DNA from: Firmicutes bacterium UBA1535
GTDB lineage: Bacteria > Bacillota > Clostridia > Tissierellales > Sedimentibacteraceae
NCBI GenBank assembly: GCA_002323775.1
Contig: DCPV01000201.1
Location: 1 to 5,548 of the forward strand
Direction: 5' to 3'
Length of the DNA: 5,548 nucleotides
Shown here: in pieces, positions 1-5,548 of the stretch
Layout of the letters: each line of letters opens with the position of its first letter
Position numbering within the stretch: the first letter of the stretch is position 1
Position numbers and translations under genes: made by a program
Notes under the pieces: generated by a model
Databases searched by the model: none
The model's input: only the letters and a program-made list of their open reading frames with translations
Told to the model about the DNA's origin: nothing

Positions 1-75
1 TCCGATCTAAACCTACCTTCTTTCTAATATTAGTTATTTCTTTTGTATTTGGTCTAACAAAACAATCTTATTTTG

Positions 76-102
76 TTAGCACTCTATTTTGTTGAGTGCT
101 AA
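76..102. promoter_or_regulatory. CIRCE operator (HrcA binding site)
   Basis: A perfect inverted repeat, TTAGCACTC (76-84), nine-base spacer (85-93), GAGTGCTAA (94-102), is identical to the consensus CIRCE element bound by the heat-shock repressor HrcA. It lies immediately downstream of the -10 box of a leftward promoter (110-138), so it would cover the transcription start and the first part of the transcript, the usual arrangement. CIRCE normally controls hrcA-grpE-dnaK-dnaJ or groES-groEL. The controlled gene is not in the window: no ATG, GTG or TTG opens a sustained frame in the leftward direction between the operator and position 1. Which of the two operons it serves cannot be told from here. 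Confidence 0.96.
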
Positions 103-109
103 TATTATT

Positions 110-138
110 AGTATAATACTATTATAAACAAAAATCAA
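110..138 (-). promoter_or_regulatory. Leftward sigma-A promoter under CIRCE control
   Basis: On the minus strand, TTGATT (138-133) and TATACT (115-110) are separated by exactly 17 bases, a good vegetative promoter. Transcription would start near 103, at the edge of the CIRCE operator, so HrcA binding would block initiation. The leader runs at least about 100 bases to the window edge. A purine-rich stretch on the minus strand (GAAGGTAGGT, 20-11) could be the ribosome site of a gene starting at or just beyond position 1, but this is a guess. Confidence 0.8.
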
Positions 139-187
139 GGATAAAATAAAATATTTTTTAGTTAGAATTATATTGAAAATTCAAGAC

Positions 188-288
188 TGCAAGTTTGTTC
201 TGCCAAGGCATTGCAAATTTTGATAATTATGTCCATGCACCTATTTCACAAGAATATTATGAAAAATTTGTGCATGGACCCGGTGCAT
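188..288. repeat. Cluster of inverted repeats of unknown role
   Basis: This gene-free stretch between the two divergent promoters has several complementary segments. The best is a perfect 10-bp pair, GTCCATGCAC (231-240) with GTGCATGGAC (270-279), around a 29-base loop. Competing pairings exist: ATGCACC (235-241) with GGTGCAT (282-288), and CAAATTTT (214-221) with AAAATTTG (263-270). A small hairpin TGCC-AA-GGCA sits at 201-210. A T-rich run (291-315) follows on the plus strand. The element lies upstream of both recognised promoters, so it is not in either predicted leader. It could be a protein-binding site, a small RNA with a terminator, or a relic repeat. I do not recognise it as a known riboswitch or RNA family. 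Confidence 0.5.
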
Positions 289-322
289 ATCTTTTTGTTA
301 TTTTTCATTTTTTTCAACCTTA

Positions 323-351
323 TTGACATCTTGAAGAAAATGATATATATT
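323..351 (+). promoter_or_regulatory. Rightward promoter of the HD-GYP unit
   Basis: TTGACA (323-328), a perfect -35 consensus, is followed after 17 bases by TATATT (346-351) as the -10. The start would be near 358, giving a leader of roughly 36 bases to the ATG at 394. The sequence around the -10 is AT-only, so the exact -10 register could shift by a few bases. Confidence 0.75.
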
Positions 352-393
352 TATTATATACTTTATTAAATACTAAAAGGAATGTGAGTTTAT

Positions 394-1464
394 ATGAATT
401 TTATACTAATAAATGAAGTTCGTGAAGGAATGATTTTAGCTAAAGACGTAAAGATTTATGATTATACGCCCAATAAGATTGATTTGTTAAAAGAAGGTTC
501 AAAACTTACAAGCAGTAATATTGAACGATTAAAGGAGTTAGGCAGTGTTGGATTGTACATATACAATAAAGATGAGTTTAATAAAACTCCAGCACGAATA
601 TTAGATGATGAACTGAAAATCGAGGCAATAACAGAGCTTGAAAAATTGTTTTCAGACTTAGATAAAAATGAGGGGAAATTAGAAAGCTCTGCATTACGAG
701 GAATAAACGAAATATCTACTAAAATAGTCGACAGCATTTTAGTTAATAAAGAATACATGGTAAATATCCTGGATTTAAAGATGTATGATGAATATACTTA
801 TCATCATTCATTAAGTGTGTCCGTTTTATCGACTGCTATAGGATTATCGTTAGGATTAAACGATAAGGCTTTGTTTGATTTAAGTCTATGTGCCTTGCTT
901 CACGATATCGGAAAAACTAAAATAGCACGTGATTTAATAACCAAGCCGGATAAATTGACAGAAGAAGAATATAAAATCATTAAATCTCACCCTTTGCGAG
1001 GCGGCAAATGCGTAGCAAAAAACGAATTAATAAATGAACGTATATACAATGGAATTATCTCACATCACGAAAAATACGACGGAACTGGCTATCCATTTGG
1101 AGCTAAGGGAAAAGAAATACCTCTTTTTGGAAGGATAATTGCGGTTGCAGATGTTTATGATGCTTTAACATCAAAAAGACCTTATAGAGAACCTAACAAA
1201 GCTTCAGAAACAATAGAGTATATAATGGCAGCAAATGGAAGCTTTTTTGACCCAGCCGTAGTTAACGCATTTTTAAAGAAAATTGCTCCTTATCCAATTA
1301 ATGATTATGTAAGATTAAGCAATGGAAAGATTGGCATAGTAACAAGGCTTTTTCCTGAAAACCCACTTAGACCGGAACTTAAAATTATTGATAAAAAAGA
1401 TATTTATTACAATTTATATGAGGATCCTAATCTATATAATATAGTAATTGTAGAATCTTTATAA
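394..1464 (+). CDS. HD-GYP domain protein, predicted c-di-GMP phosphodiesterase
   Basis: This 356-residue cytoplasmic protein has no signal peptide or membrane segment. Residues 1 to about 60 resemble the N-terminal region common before HD-GYP domains (EGMILAKDV, then a LxEGxxLT-like stretch and an L..G...LYIY end). The HD-GYP domain covers about 120-300 with its metal ligands intact: H138 in YTYHHS, H170-D171 with K174 in HDIGK, H199 in SHP, H224-H225 in HHEKYDGTGYP (GYP at 232-234), D253 in DVYDALTS, then RPYR. A C-terminal tail (about 304-356, VRLSNGKIGIV and NPLRP) is typical of clostridial members. The family hydrolyses cyclic di-GMP; activity here is inferred from the complete motif set. 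There is no sensory or receiver domain, so the input is unknown. The start follows AAAAGG (375-380) at a long 13-base spacing, with no better in-frame start. A zinc-ribbon gene follows after 14 bp, probably co-transcribed. Confidence 0.93.
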   Translation: MNFILINEVREGMILAKDVKIYDYTPNKIDLLKEGSKLTSSNIERLKELGSVGLYIYNKDEFNKTPARILDDELKIEAITELEKLFSDLDKNEGKLESSALRGINEISTKIVDSILVNKEYMVNILDLKMYDEYTYHHSLSVSVLSTAIGLSLGLNDKALFDLSLCALLHDIGKTKIARDLITKPDKLTEEEYKIIKSHPLRGGKCVAKNELINERIYNGIISHHEKYDGTGYPFGAKGKEIPLFGRIIAVADVYDALTSKRPYREPNKASETIEYIMAANGSFFDPAVVNAFLKKIAPYPINDYVRLSNGKIGIVTRLFPENPLRPELKIIDKKDIYYNLYEDPNLYNIVIVESL

Positions 1465-1478
1465 CAACGAAAGGACAG

Positions 1479-1712
1479 ATGACAGACATGGACATAAGTG
1501 AACAAATGAACTTATTTAGATTAATAAAATTTAATGACAATCCCGATGAAAACATACCTAAGGATATAAACTTATCAAAGAAACAATTATGGTGTCCATA
1601 TTGTTCAAATAAAGTAGTTTTCAAAAAAGATAAAAAATTAGGCATTAAAAAATGTCCGATTTGCAGTATTTCTGAAAAGGATTTTTGGGTAAAAAAGGTA
1701 AATACCTTATGA
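1479..1712 (+). CDS. Small zinc-ribbon protein of unknown function
   Basis: This 77-residue protein carries a CPYC pair (C39, C42) and a CPIC pair (C59, C62) separated by 16 residues, the layout of a four-cysteine zinc ribbon. Between and after them it is lysine-rich and ends in a EKDFWVKKVN stretch. The first 35 residues are acidic and show no motif. It follows the HD-GYP gene by 14 bp, so it is probably its operon partner. I do not recognise a named family; nucleic-acid or protein binding is possible for a ribbon of this kind but unproven. The start is ambiguous: AAAGGA (1470-1475) lies only 3 bases before this ATG and 12 bases before a second in-frame ATG at 1488, which would give 74 residues. 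The stop overlaps by 6 bp the stop end of the convergent membrane-protein gene. Confidence 0.75.
   Translation: MTDMDISEQMNLFRLIKFNDNPDENIPKDINLSKKQLWCPYCSNKVVFKKDKKLGIKKCPICSISEKDFWVKKVNTL
1691..1708 (-). terminator. Weak candidate terminator of the leftward unit
   Basis: Read leftward, AAGGTA-TT-TACCTT (1708-1695) forms a 5-6 bp hairpin that runs directly into a T-run (1696-1691). It begins within the stop codon of the membrane-protein gene. Only two of the pairs are G-C, so it is weak, and it lies inside the convergent zinc-ribbon coding sequence. I see no better terminator for either convergent unit. Confidence 0.3.
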
Positions 1713-2798
1713 CATATCTTTTTCTCTTAGTTTTCTTGCAACAAATTCTTCAGTTAAGGTTTTTGCAAGCACCAATACAGGTACTCCCAAAATCATCCCC
1801 TTAACTCCAAACGCTGAACCACCAATTATAACTCCGCTTATTGCCCAAAACGGTGTTACTCCTACATTGTTACTGACAATCCTAGGCTCAATAAAATTTC
1901 CATCAATCTGCCCTATCACAGTTGTTATGGCAAATGCTATCAGTGCTTTTACCGGACTTACAAAAAATGAAACAATAATAACAGGAACTGAGCCGATTAT
2001 AGGTCCAAAAAACGGAATAATATTAAACAAACCAATTATACTTCCCATAAGAGCTGCATAAGGAATTTTAAATATTAAAAATGCAATTGTAGTAATTATA
2101 CCAACTATGAGTGAATCCAAAAGCTTTCCTACTAAGTAGCTTTTGAAAATTTTATTGGCGCTTGTCGATACATCAAGAATGGTATTTGCTTTTCTTTCAT
2201 CAAACAGAGCTAATATAAGTCTTTTAAATCTTTTAATCAAATCATCCTTTTCTATCAGCATATATATAGTTAAGATAAAATTCGCTAAAATAGAGAAAAT
2301 CCTAGTCACAATATCCTTTGCTGAATTCATTAAAGAAAATGCTATTAAATTTAAAAAATTATTTATTCGTTCCTTGATTCCCGCACTAAGTTTTGTTATC
2401 TGATCAGCTATCCTATATACATTATGATCATCAATTTTTTTTGCTATATTTGTCACAATTGAGCCTATATCCATATTATAGCTTGTGACAAATTCGATAA
2501 CAGACTCTGCATTTTCTATAAGAATTGGAATAAATATAGCAAAAATAATAAGAATTGCACATAACAAGGATATACATGTTAAAAAAATTGCTGGTGCTCT
2601 CCTCATTTTAAATCTTTTCATAATTGTTTTAACTAAAGAATCCAATAGATACGCTATGACAAATGATGTAATCACAGGCTTTAAGGCAGAGAATACAAAG
2701 CTTATTTTACTTGGACTAAATATGAATATAAGCATAAAAAATACAATTATTATAACTGGCATTGCTATTTTTAAATTGTATACAAATTTATTTGTCAC
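1707..2798 (-). CDS. AI-2E/PerM-family membrane protein
   Basis: This 363-residue integral membrane protein belongs to the AI-2E transporter family (PerM/YdiK/TqsA-like, formerly UPF0118). Hydrophobic segments lie at about 10-28, 33-52, 69-93, 163-182, 222-243, 247-278, 283-297 and 313-346, with a long polar loop at about 94-150 that is characteristic of the family. Family motifs in order are YLVGKLLDSLIVGI (221-234), FNIIPFFGPIIGSVP (258-272), GNFIEPRIVSNNVGVTPFW (300-318) and GGSAFGVKGMILGVPV (326-341). Some members export autoinducer-2 and others are linked to Na+/H+ exchange, so the substrate here is undetermined. The start is GTG, chosen because AAGAGGG (2812-2806) lies 7 bases upstream. 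It follows pyk in the same direction after 145 bp and could be read through from pfkA-pyk or use its own weak promoter. No damage is seen. Confidence 0.9.
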   Translation of the reverse strand: MTNKFVYNLKIAMPVIIIVFFMLIFIFSPSKISFVFSALKPVITSFVIAYLLDSLVKTIMKRFKMRRAPAIFLTCISLLCAILIIFAIFIPILIENAESVIEFVTSYNMDIGSIVTNIAKKIDDHNVYRIADQITKLSAGIKERINNFLNLIAFSLMNSAKDIVTRIFSILANFILTIYMLIEKDDLIKRFKRLILALFDERKANTILDVSTSANKIFKSYLVGKLLDSLIVGIITTIAFLIFKIPYAALMGSIIGLFNIIPFFGPIIGSVPVIIVSFFVSPVKALIAFAITTVIGQIDGNFIEPRIVSNNVGVTPFWAISGVIIGGSAFGVKGMILGVPVLVLAKTLTEEFVARKLREKDMS

Positions 2799-2805
2799 TG
2801 TTTAA

Positions 2806-2812
2806 CCCTCTT
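2806..2812 (-). promoter_or_regulatory. RBS fixing the GTG start of the membrane protein
   Basis: AAGAGGG on the minus strand sits 7 bases before the GTG at 2798-2796. No ATG start competes at this distance, so GTG is the likely initiator. Confidence 0.75.
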
Positions 2813-2840
2813 TTTTATAGTGTTTTTTAATAATATTGAA

Positions 2841-2869
2841 AATATTGTTAATAAAAAAAGACGATTCAA
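2841..2869 (-). promoter_or_regulatory. Weak candidate promoter for the membrane protein gene
   Basis: On the minus strand, TTGAAT (2869-2864) and AATATT (2846-2841) are 17 bases apart, 4-5 of 6 matches each to the sigma-A consensus. The leader would be about 35 bases. The surroundings are so AT-rich that such matches arise easily. The -10 falls inside an AT-only inverted repeat (2823-2855; AATATT at 2832-2837 and 2841-2846). The rest of the 146-bp gap after pyk (2799-2944) shows no gene and no convincing G-C-rich terminator. Confidence 0.3.
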
Positions 2870-2944
2870 ACATAACTCTTAAAATGATTGTTACACCATT
2901 CCTTATGAGCTACATTTGTTTCGTCCCCTATGTATCTTAGTATA

Positions 2945-4702
2945 TTACAATATATTTGCTTCTCCTCTGTAGACTGCACCTTGCTTGCCATTAACAGTCA
3001 GTGTTTCTCCATCCTCTATGAGTTTCATACAATCTGTAGCTCCTACAACTACTTCCTTTTTAAGCTCCATAGCTACTATAAAGGCATGTGATGTAAGACC
3101 GCCTTCTTCTACGATTATTGCAGAAGCTTTTTCCATGTATTCAACGACATCTTTGTCAGTAGATGGCATAACAAGGATATCACCATCATTAAACCTTCCA
3201 GCTAGCTCCTCTGCATTACGAGCTTTTACAGCCTTTCCGATAACTGTTTCTTTACCATAGCCTGTTTTTTTAAATAAAAGGTCGCTTACGACATGGATTT
3301 TCATAAGGTTTGTAGCACCTGATATACCAACGGGAACTCCTGCTGTTATGATAACCAAATCTCCATTTTTTATTAATTTTTCTTCTAAAGCCCTATTTAC
3401 AGATATCTCCAAAATATCATCCGTACTAAGTGGTTTGTCTGTTTTAATAGGATATACTCCCCAATATAGCGCTAGCTTTCTCATAACTCTTTCTGATTGA
3501 GTTGTTGCTATAATCGGTGATTTAGGTCTGAATTTTGATATTGATGCCGCCGTATATCCGGATAAGGTTGAAGATATTATCGCTTCTGCCTGTAAGTCAA
3601 TACATGTTCTGCATGTAGCATAGCCTATAGAGTCTGTTATGGTATAATTTGAACCATCATATCTATTACTCAGTATTTTTCTATAATCCAGTGAATCCTC
3701 TATCATCGTTGCTATTTTGCTCATAGTTTCAACAGCCTCTACAGGGTAACTTCCGGAAGCAGTTTCACCTGAAAGCATTATAGCATCTGAGCCTTCAAAT
3801 ATAGCAGTTGCAACATCTGATACCTCAGCTCTTGTTGGACGAGGGTTTCTCATCATCGAATCAAGCATTTGTGTCGCAGTTATAACAGGCTTACCTGCCA
3901 TATTGCATTTTGATATAAGCTCTCTTTGTACTAAAGGGACTTCTTCAAGATTTATTTCTACACCGAGGTCTCCCCTAGCTACCATGATTGCGTCAGAAGC
4001 ACTTATTATTTCATCAATATTATCTACACCCTCTCTATTTTCAATCTTAGAGATTATAGAAATATGTCCGGCATTATTCTCCTCAAGCACACGTCTTATA
4101 GCCAAAACATCACTTGCCTTTCTTATAAATGATGCTGCTATAAAGTCTACTCCTTGATTTATACCAAAATTTATGTCATCTATATCCTTTTGTGTTAAAG
4201 CGGGAAGTTGTATTTTAACCCCTGGGACATTTACGCCTTTTTTATTTTTTATTAATCCTCTGTTTTTTACTTCACACACTAAATCTGTATTATCTATTTT
4301 TTCTTTAACAATCATCTCAATAAGACCATCATCGATGAGAATAGTATCACCAACGTTTAAATCTATTGCAAAATTTTCGTACGTAACACTGCAAATTTTT
4401 TCATTTCCTATTATATCTCTTGTAGTTATAGTAAATTCCTGTCCTGCTTGGAGATTTACTTCACCATTTTCAAAGTTTTTCGTTCTAATCTCAGGTCCTT
4501 TTGTATCAAGCATTATAGCAATAGGTTTATTAAGTTCCTGTCTGACTTTTTTAATTGTATTAATTCTTATCTCATGTTCTTCATGCGAGCCATGAGAAAA
4601 GTTAAGTCTTGCTACATTTAAGCCTGCTGTTATTAATTCTTTAAGTACCTCCTCTTTTTCAGAAGTAGGTCCTATCGTACAAACTATTTTAGTTTTTCTC
4701 AA
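2945..4702 (-). CDS. pyk: Pyruvate kinase with C-terminal PEP-utiliser domain
   Basis: Pyruvate kinase converts phosphoenolpyruvate and ADP to pyruvate and ATP, the last step of glycolysis, in the cytoplasm. At 585 residues it matches the Bacillus type, which carries an extra C-terminal domain. The TIM barrel has CTIGPTS (8-14), RLNFSHG (32-38), DTKGPEIRT (66-74), the active-site signature IISKIENREGV (216-226, catalytic K219, metal ligand E221), ARGDLG (242-247) and ITATQML (274-280). The B domain lies at about 75-170. The allosteric C domain runs to about 475. Residues about 490-585 resemble the mobile phosphohistidine domain of PEP-utilising enzymes, with EEGGLTSHA keeping the histidine (H539). 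The T67-K68-E71-T74 set is that of potassium-dependent pyruvate kinases. The start is TTG: GGGAGGT (4716-4710) is 7 bases upstream. It follows pfkA by 42 bp, almost certainly in one operon. Confidence 0.98.
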   Translation of the reverse strand: MRKTKIVCTIGPTSEKEEVLKELITAGLNVARLNFSHGSHEEHEIRINTIKKVRQELNKPIAIMLDTKGPEIRTKNFENGEVNLQAGQEFTITTRDIIGNEKICSVTYENFAIDLNVGDTILIDDGLIEMIVKEKIDNTDLVCEVKNRGLIKNKKGVNVPGVKIQLPALTQKDIDDINFGINQGVDFIAASFIRKASDVLAIRRVLEENNAGHISIISKIENREGVDNIDEIISASDAIMVARGDLGVEINLEEVPLVQRELISKCNMAGKPVITATQMLDSMMRNPRPTRAEVSDVATAIFEGSDAIMLSGETASGSYPVEAVETMSKIATMIEDSLDYRKILSNRYDGSNYTITDSIGYATCRTCIDLQAEAIISSTLSGYTAASISKFRPKSPIIATTQSERVMRKLALYWGVYPIKTDKPLSTDDILEISVNRALEEKLIKNGDLVIITAGVPVGISGATNLMKIHVVSDLLFKKTGYGKETVIGKAVKARNAEELAGRFNDGDILVMPSTDKDVVEYMEKASAIIVEEGGLTSHAFIVAMELKKEVVVGATDCMKLIEDGETLTVNGKQGAVYRGEANIL

Positions 4703-4709
4703 TTTTTAT

Positions 4710-4716
4710 ACCTCCC
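4710..4716 (-). promoter_or_regulatory. Strong RBS fixing the TTG start of pyk
   Basis: GGGAGGT on the minus strand lies 7 bases before TTG (4702-4700). The translation from that TTG gives the conserved pyruvate-kinase N-terminus RKTKIVCTIGP, and no ATG gives the same. Rare-start initiation is thus well supported. Confidence 0.85.
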
Positions 4717-4744
4717 GTTATATATGTCAAAATTCATTTAATCT

Positions 4745-5548
4745 TTATATCGACAATATCTTTGTCAACTCATATGATTCATAATCAAATACTTTTTCTG
4801 TATTAAGTGCTTCTGTTAAATCTACATCAAAAACGCCTGTATCATTTACACCAATTGCTCTTGATACTTTACCGCCTATAAGCAGTTCAACAGCTCTTGC
4901 ACCCATCTTGCTTCCTATCAGCCTGTCATAAGACGAAGGCGTTCCTCCTCTTTGCGTGTAGCCAAGTACAGAATATTTTGTGCTAATACCTGTTCTTTCT
5001 GCAATCTCAGCACTTAAGCTCTTAGCATCTCCTGCTCCTTCGGCAAGCATTATTATACTATGTCTTTTTCCTCTAATTCTTCCCTGCATTATTTTATCAC
5101 ATATTTCATCTATACTTAAATTTATCTCTGGAAGCACCACTAATTCAGCTCCGCCGGCAAGCCCTGAATACAAAGCAATATCTCCGCAATTTCTTCCCAT
5201 AACCTCTATTACATTTGTGTTGCCATGTGAAGATGATGTGTCTCTTATTTTACTTACTGCATCCAAAACTGTTTCAAGAGCAGTGAAAAAGCCTAATGTG
5301 TACTGAGTATAGGCTAAATCATTATCTATAGTTCCCGGTATAGCCATAGTAGGAACTCCAGCCTCTGAAAGCTTTCTAGCACCTTTAAATGTACCGTCTC
5401 CACCAATTGCTACAATTCCATCTATTGCTAAATACTTTATATTTTTTAAAGCTTTATTAAATCCCACTTCATCTGCGAATTCTAAACACCTTGCACTCCC
5501 AAGTATTGTTCCTCCACGATGAATTATATCTGCTACTGATGCTAGGCT
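4745..5548 (-). CDS. pfkA: ATP-dependent 6-phosphofructokinase, 5' end outside the window
   Basis: The enzyme phosphorylates fructose-6-phosphate to fructose-1,6-bisphosphate, the committing glycolytic step, as a cytoplasmic tetramer. The frame is open to the window edge: the first codons read [20 protein letters not shown], so about 52 N-terminal residues (with the ATP-binding GGD...GMN loop) are missing. The 267 residues present plus 52 give 319, the usual length. By Bacillus/E. coli numbering it has R72, GGDG (G104), PGTIDND (G124, T125, D127, D129), R154, MGR (169-171) and QRGG (R252). Gly at 104 and 124 marks the ATP-using rather than the pyrophosphate-using type. Odd points: the usual R162, R243 and H249, which help bind fructose-6-phosphate, are N, K and Y here. 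A GTG at 5467 is internal, not the start. pyk follows after 42 bp on the same strand, the classic glycolytic pair. Confidence 0.97.
   Translation of the reverse strand, partial: SLASVADIIHRGGTILGSARCLEFADEVGFNKALKNIKYLAIDGIVAIGGDGTFKGARKLSEAGVPTMAIPGTIDNDLAYTQYTLGFFTALETVLDAVSKIRDTSSSHGNTNVIEVMGRNCGDIALYSGLAGGAELVVLPEINLSIDEICDKIMQGRIRGKRHSIIMLAEGAGDAKSLSAEIAERTGISTKYSVLGYTQRGGTPSSYDRLIGSKMGARAVELLIGGKVSRAIGVNDTGVFDVDLTEALNTEKVFDYESYELTKILSI

Noticed and set aside
1..70. Minus-strand open frame from a stop at 70-68 to the left edge
   Set aside because: It contains no ATG, GTG or TTG and overlaps the predicted heat-shock leader, so a coding start inside the window is not supported.
270..290. 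Possible T-box core (TGGACCCGG-like)
   Set aside because: The match to TGGNACC is imperfect, the other T-box elements are not seen, and no tRNA-synthetase or amino-acid gene follows.
382..387. ATG-TGA start-stop minigene just before the HD-GYP start
   Set aside because: It lies one base after the AAAAGG purine run, too close for initiation, so it is probably chance.
139..393. Possible c-di-GMP riboswitch before the HD-GYP gene
   Set aside because: The conserved GEMM core sequences are absent, and the predicted promoter at 323-351 leaves a leader of only about 36 bases, too short for such an aptamer.
1867..2805. Plus-strand open frames opposite the membrane-protein gene
   Set aside because: Their hydrophobic translations are what antisense reading of a membrane-protein gene gives; no motif or RBS supports them.
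2985..4595. Plus-strand open frames of 84-140 codons opposite pyk
   Set aside because: They lie antisense to a highly conserved gene, have low-complexity Ser/Ile/Phe-rich translations typical of shadows, and lack convincing ribosome sites.
4703..4744. TTGACA in the pfkA-pyk gap as a separate pyk promoter
   Set aside because: At 16-18 bp spacing there is no credible -10 box, and it would start transcription at or beyond the pyk RBS and start codon.

Overview
The window is AT-rich, dense and non-repetitive chromosomal DNA. It looks like a low-GC Gram-positive anaerobe (Bacillota, probably class Clostridia). The evidence is the pfkA-pyk gene pair, a 585-residue pyruvate kinase of the Bacillus/Clostridium type with a C-terminal PEP-utiliser tail, strong AGGAGG-like ribosome sites paired with GTG and TTG starts, sigma-A-type promoters, and a perfect CIRCE heat-shock operator. 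The genus is not determinable by eye.

Layout from left to right. Positions 1-393 hold no recognisable gene. They contain a leftward sigma-A promoter (110-138) whose start region is covered by a perfect CIRCE operator (76-102), so a HrcA-controlled chaperone operon must begin just beyond the left edge. An unexplained cluster of inverted repeats follows (about 188-288), then a rightward promoter (323-351). Positions 394-1712 are a two-gene rightward unit: an HD-GYP-domain protein (predicted cyclic-di-GMP phosphodiesterase) and a 77-residue zinc-ribbon protein of unknown function. Positions 1707-5548 are a leftward block, read in the order pfkA (5' end cut by the window edge), pyk, then an AI-2E/PerM-family membrane protein. 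The zinc-ribbon gene and the membrane protein gene are convergent and overlap by 6 bp at their stop codons.

PfkA and Pyk catalyse the committing and final ATP-forming steps of glycolysis and are very likely one transcript, with a 42-bp gap and a strong RBS for pyk. The membrane protein lies 145 bp downstream and may have its own weak promoter. The HD-GYP/zinc-ribbon unit is a separate signalling unit with no evident link to glycolysis.

I see no clear novel multi-gene system. The least explained items are the inverted-repeat cluster at 188-288, the HD-GYP/zinc-ribbon pairing, and substitutions at the fructose-6-phosphate-site positions of PfkA.
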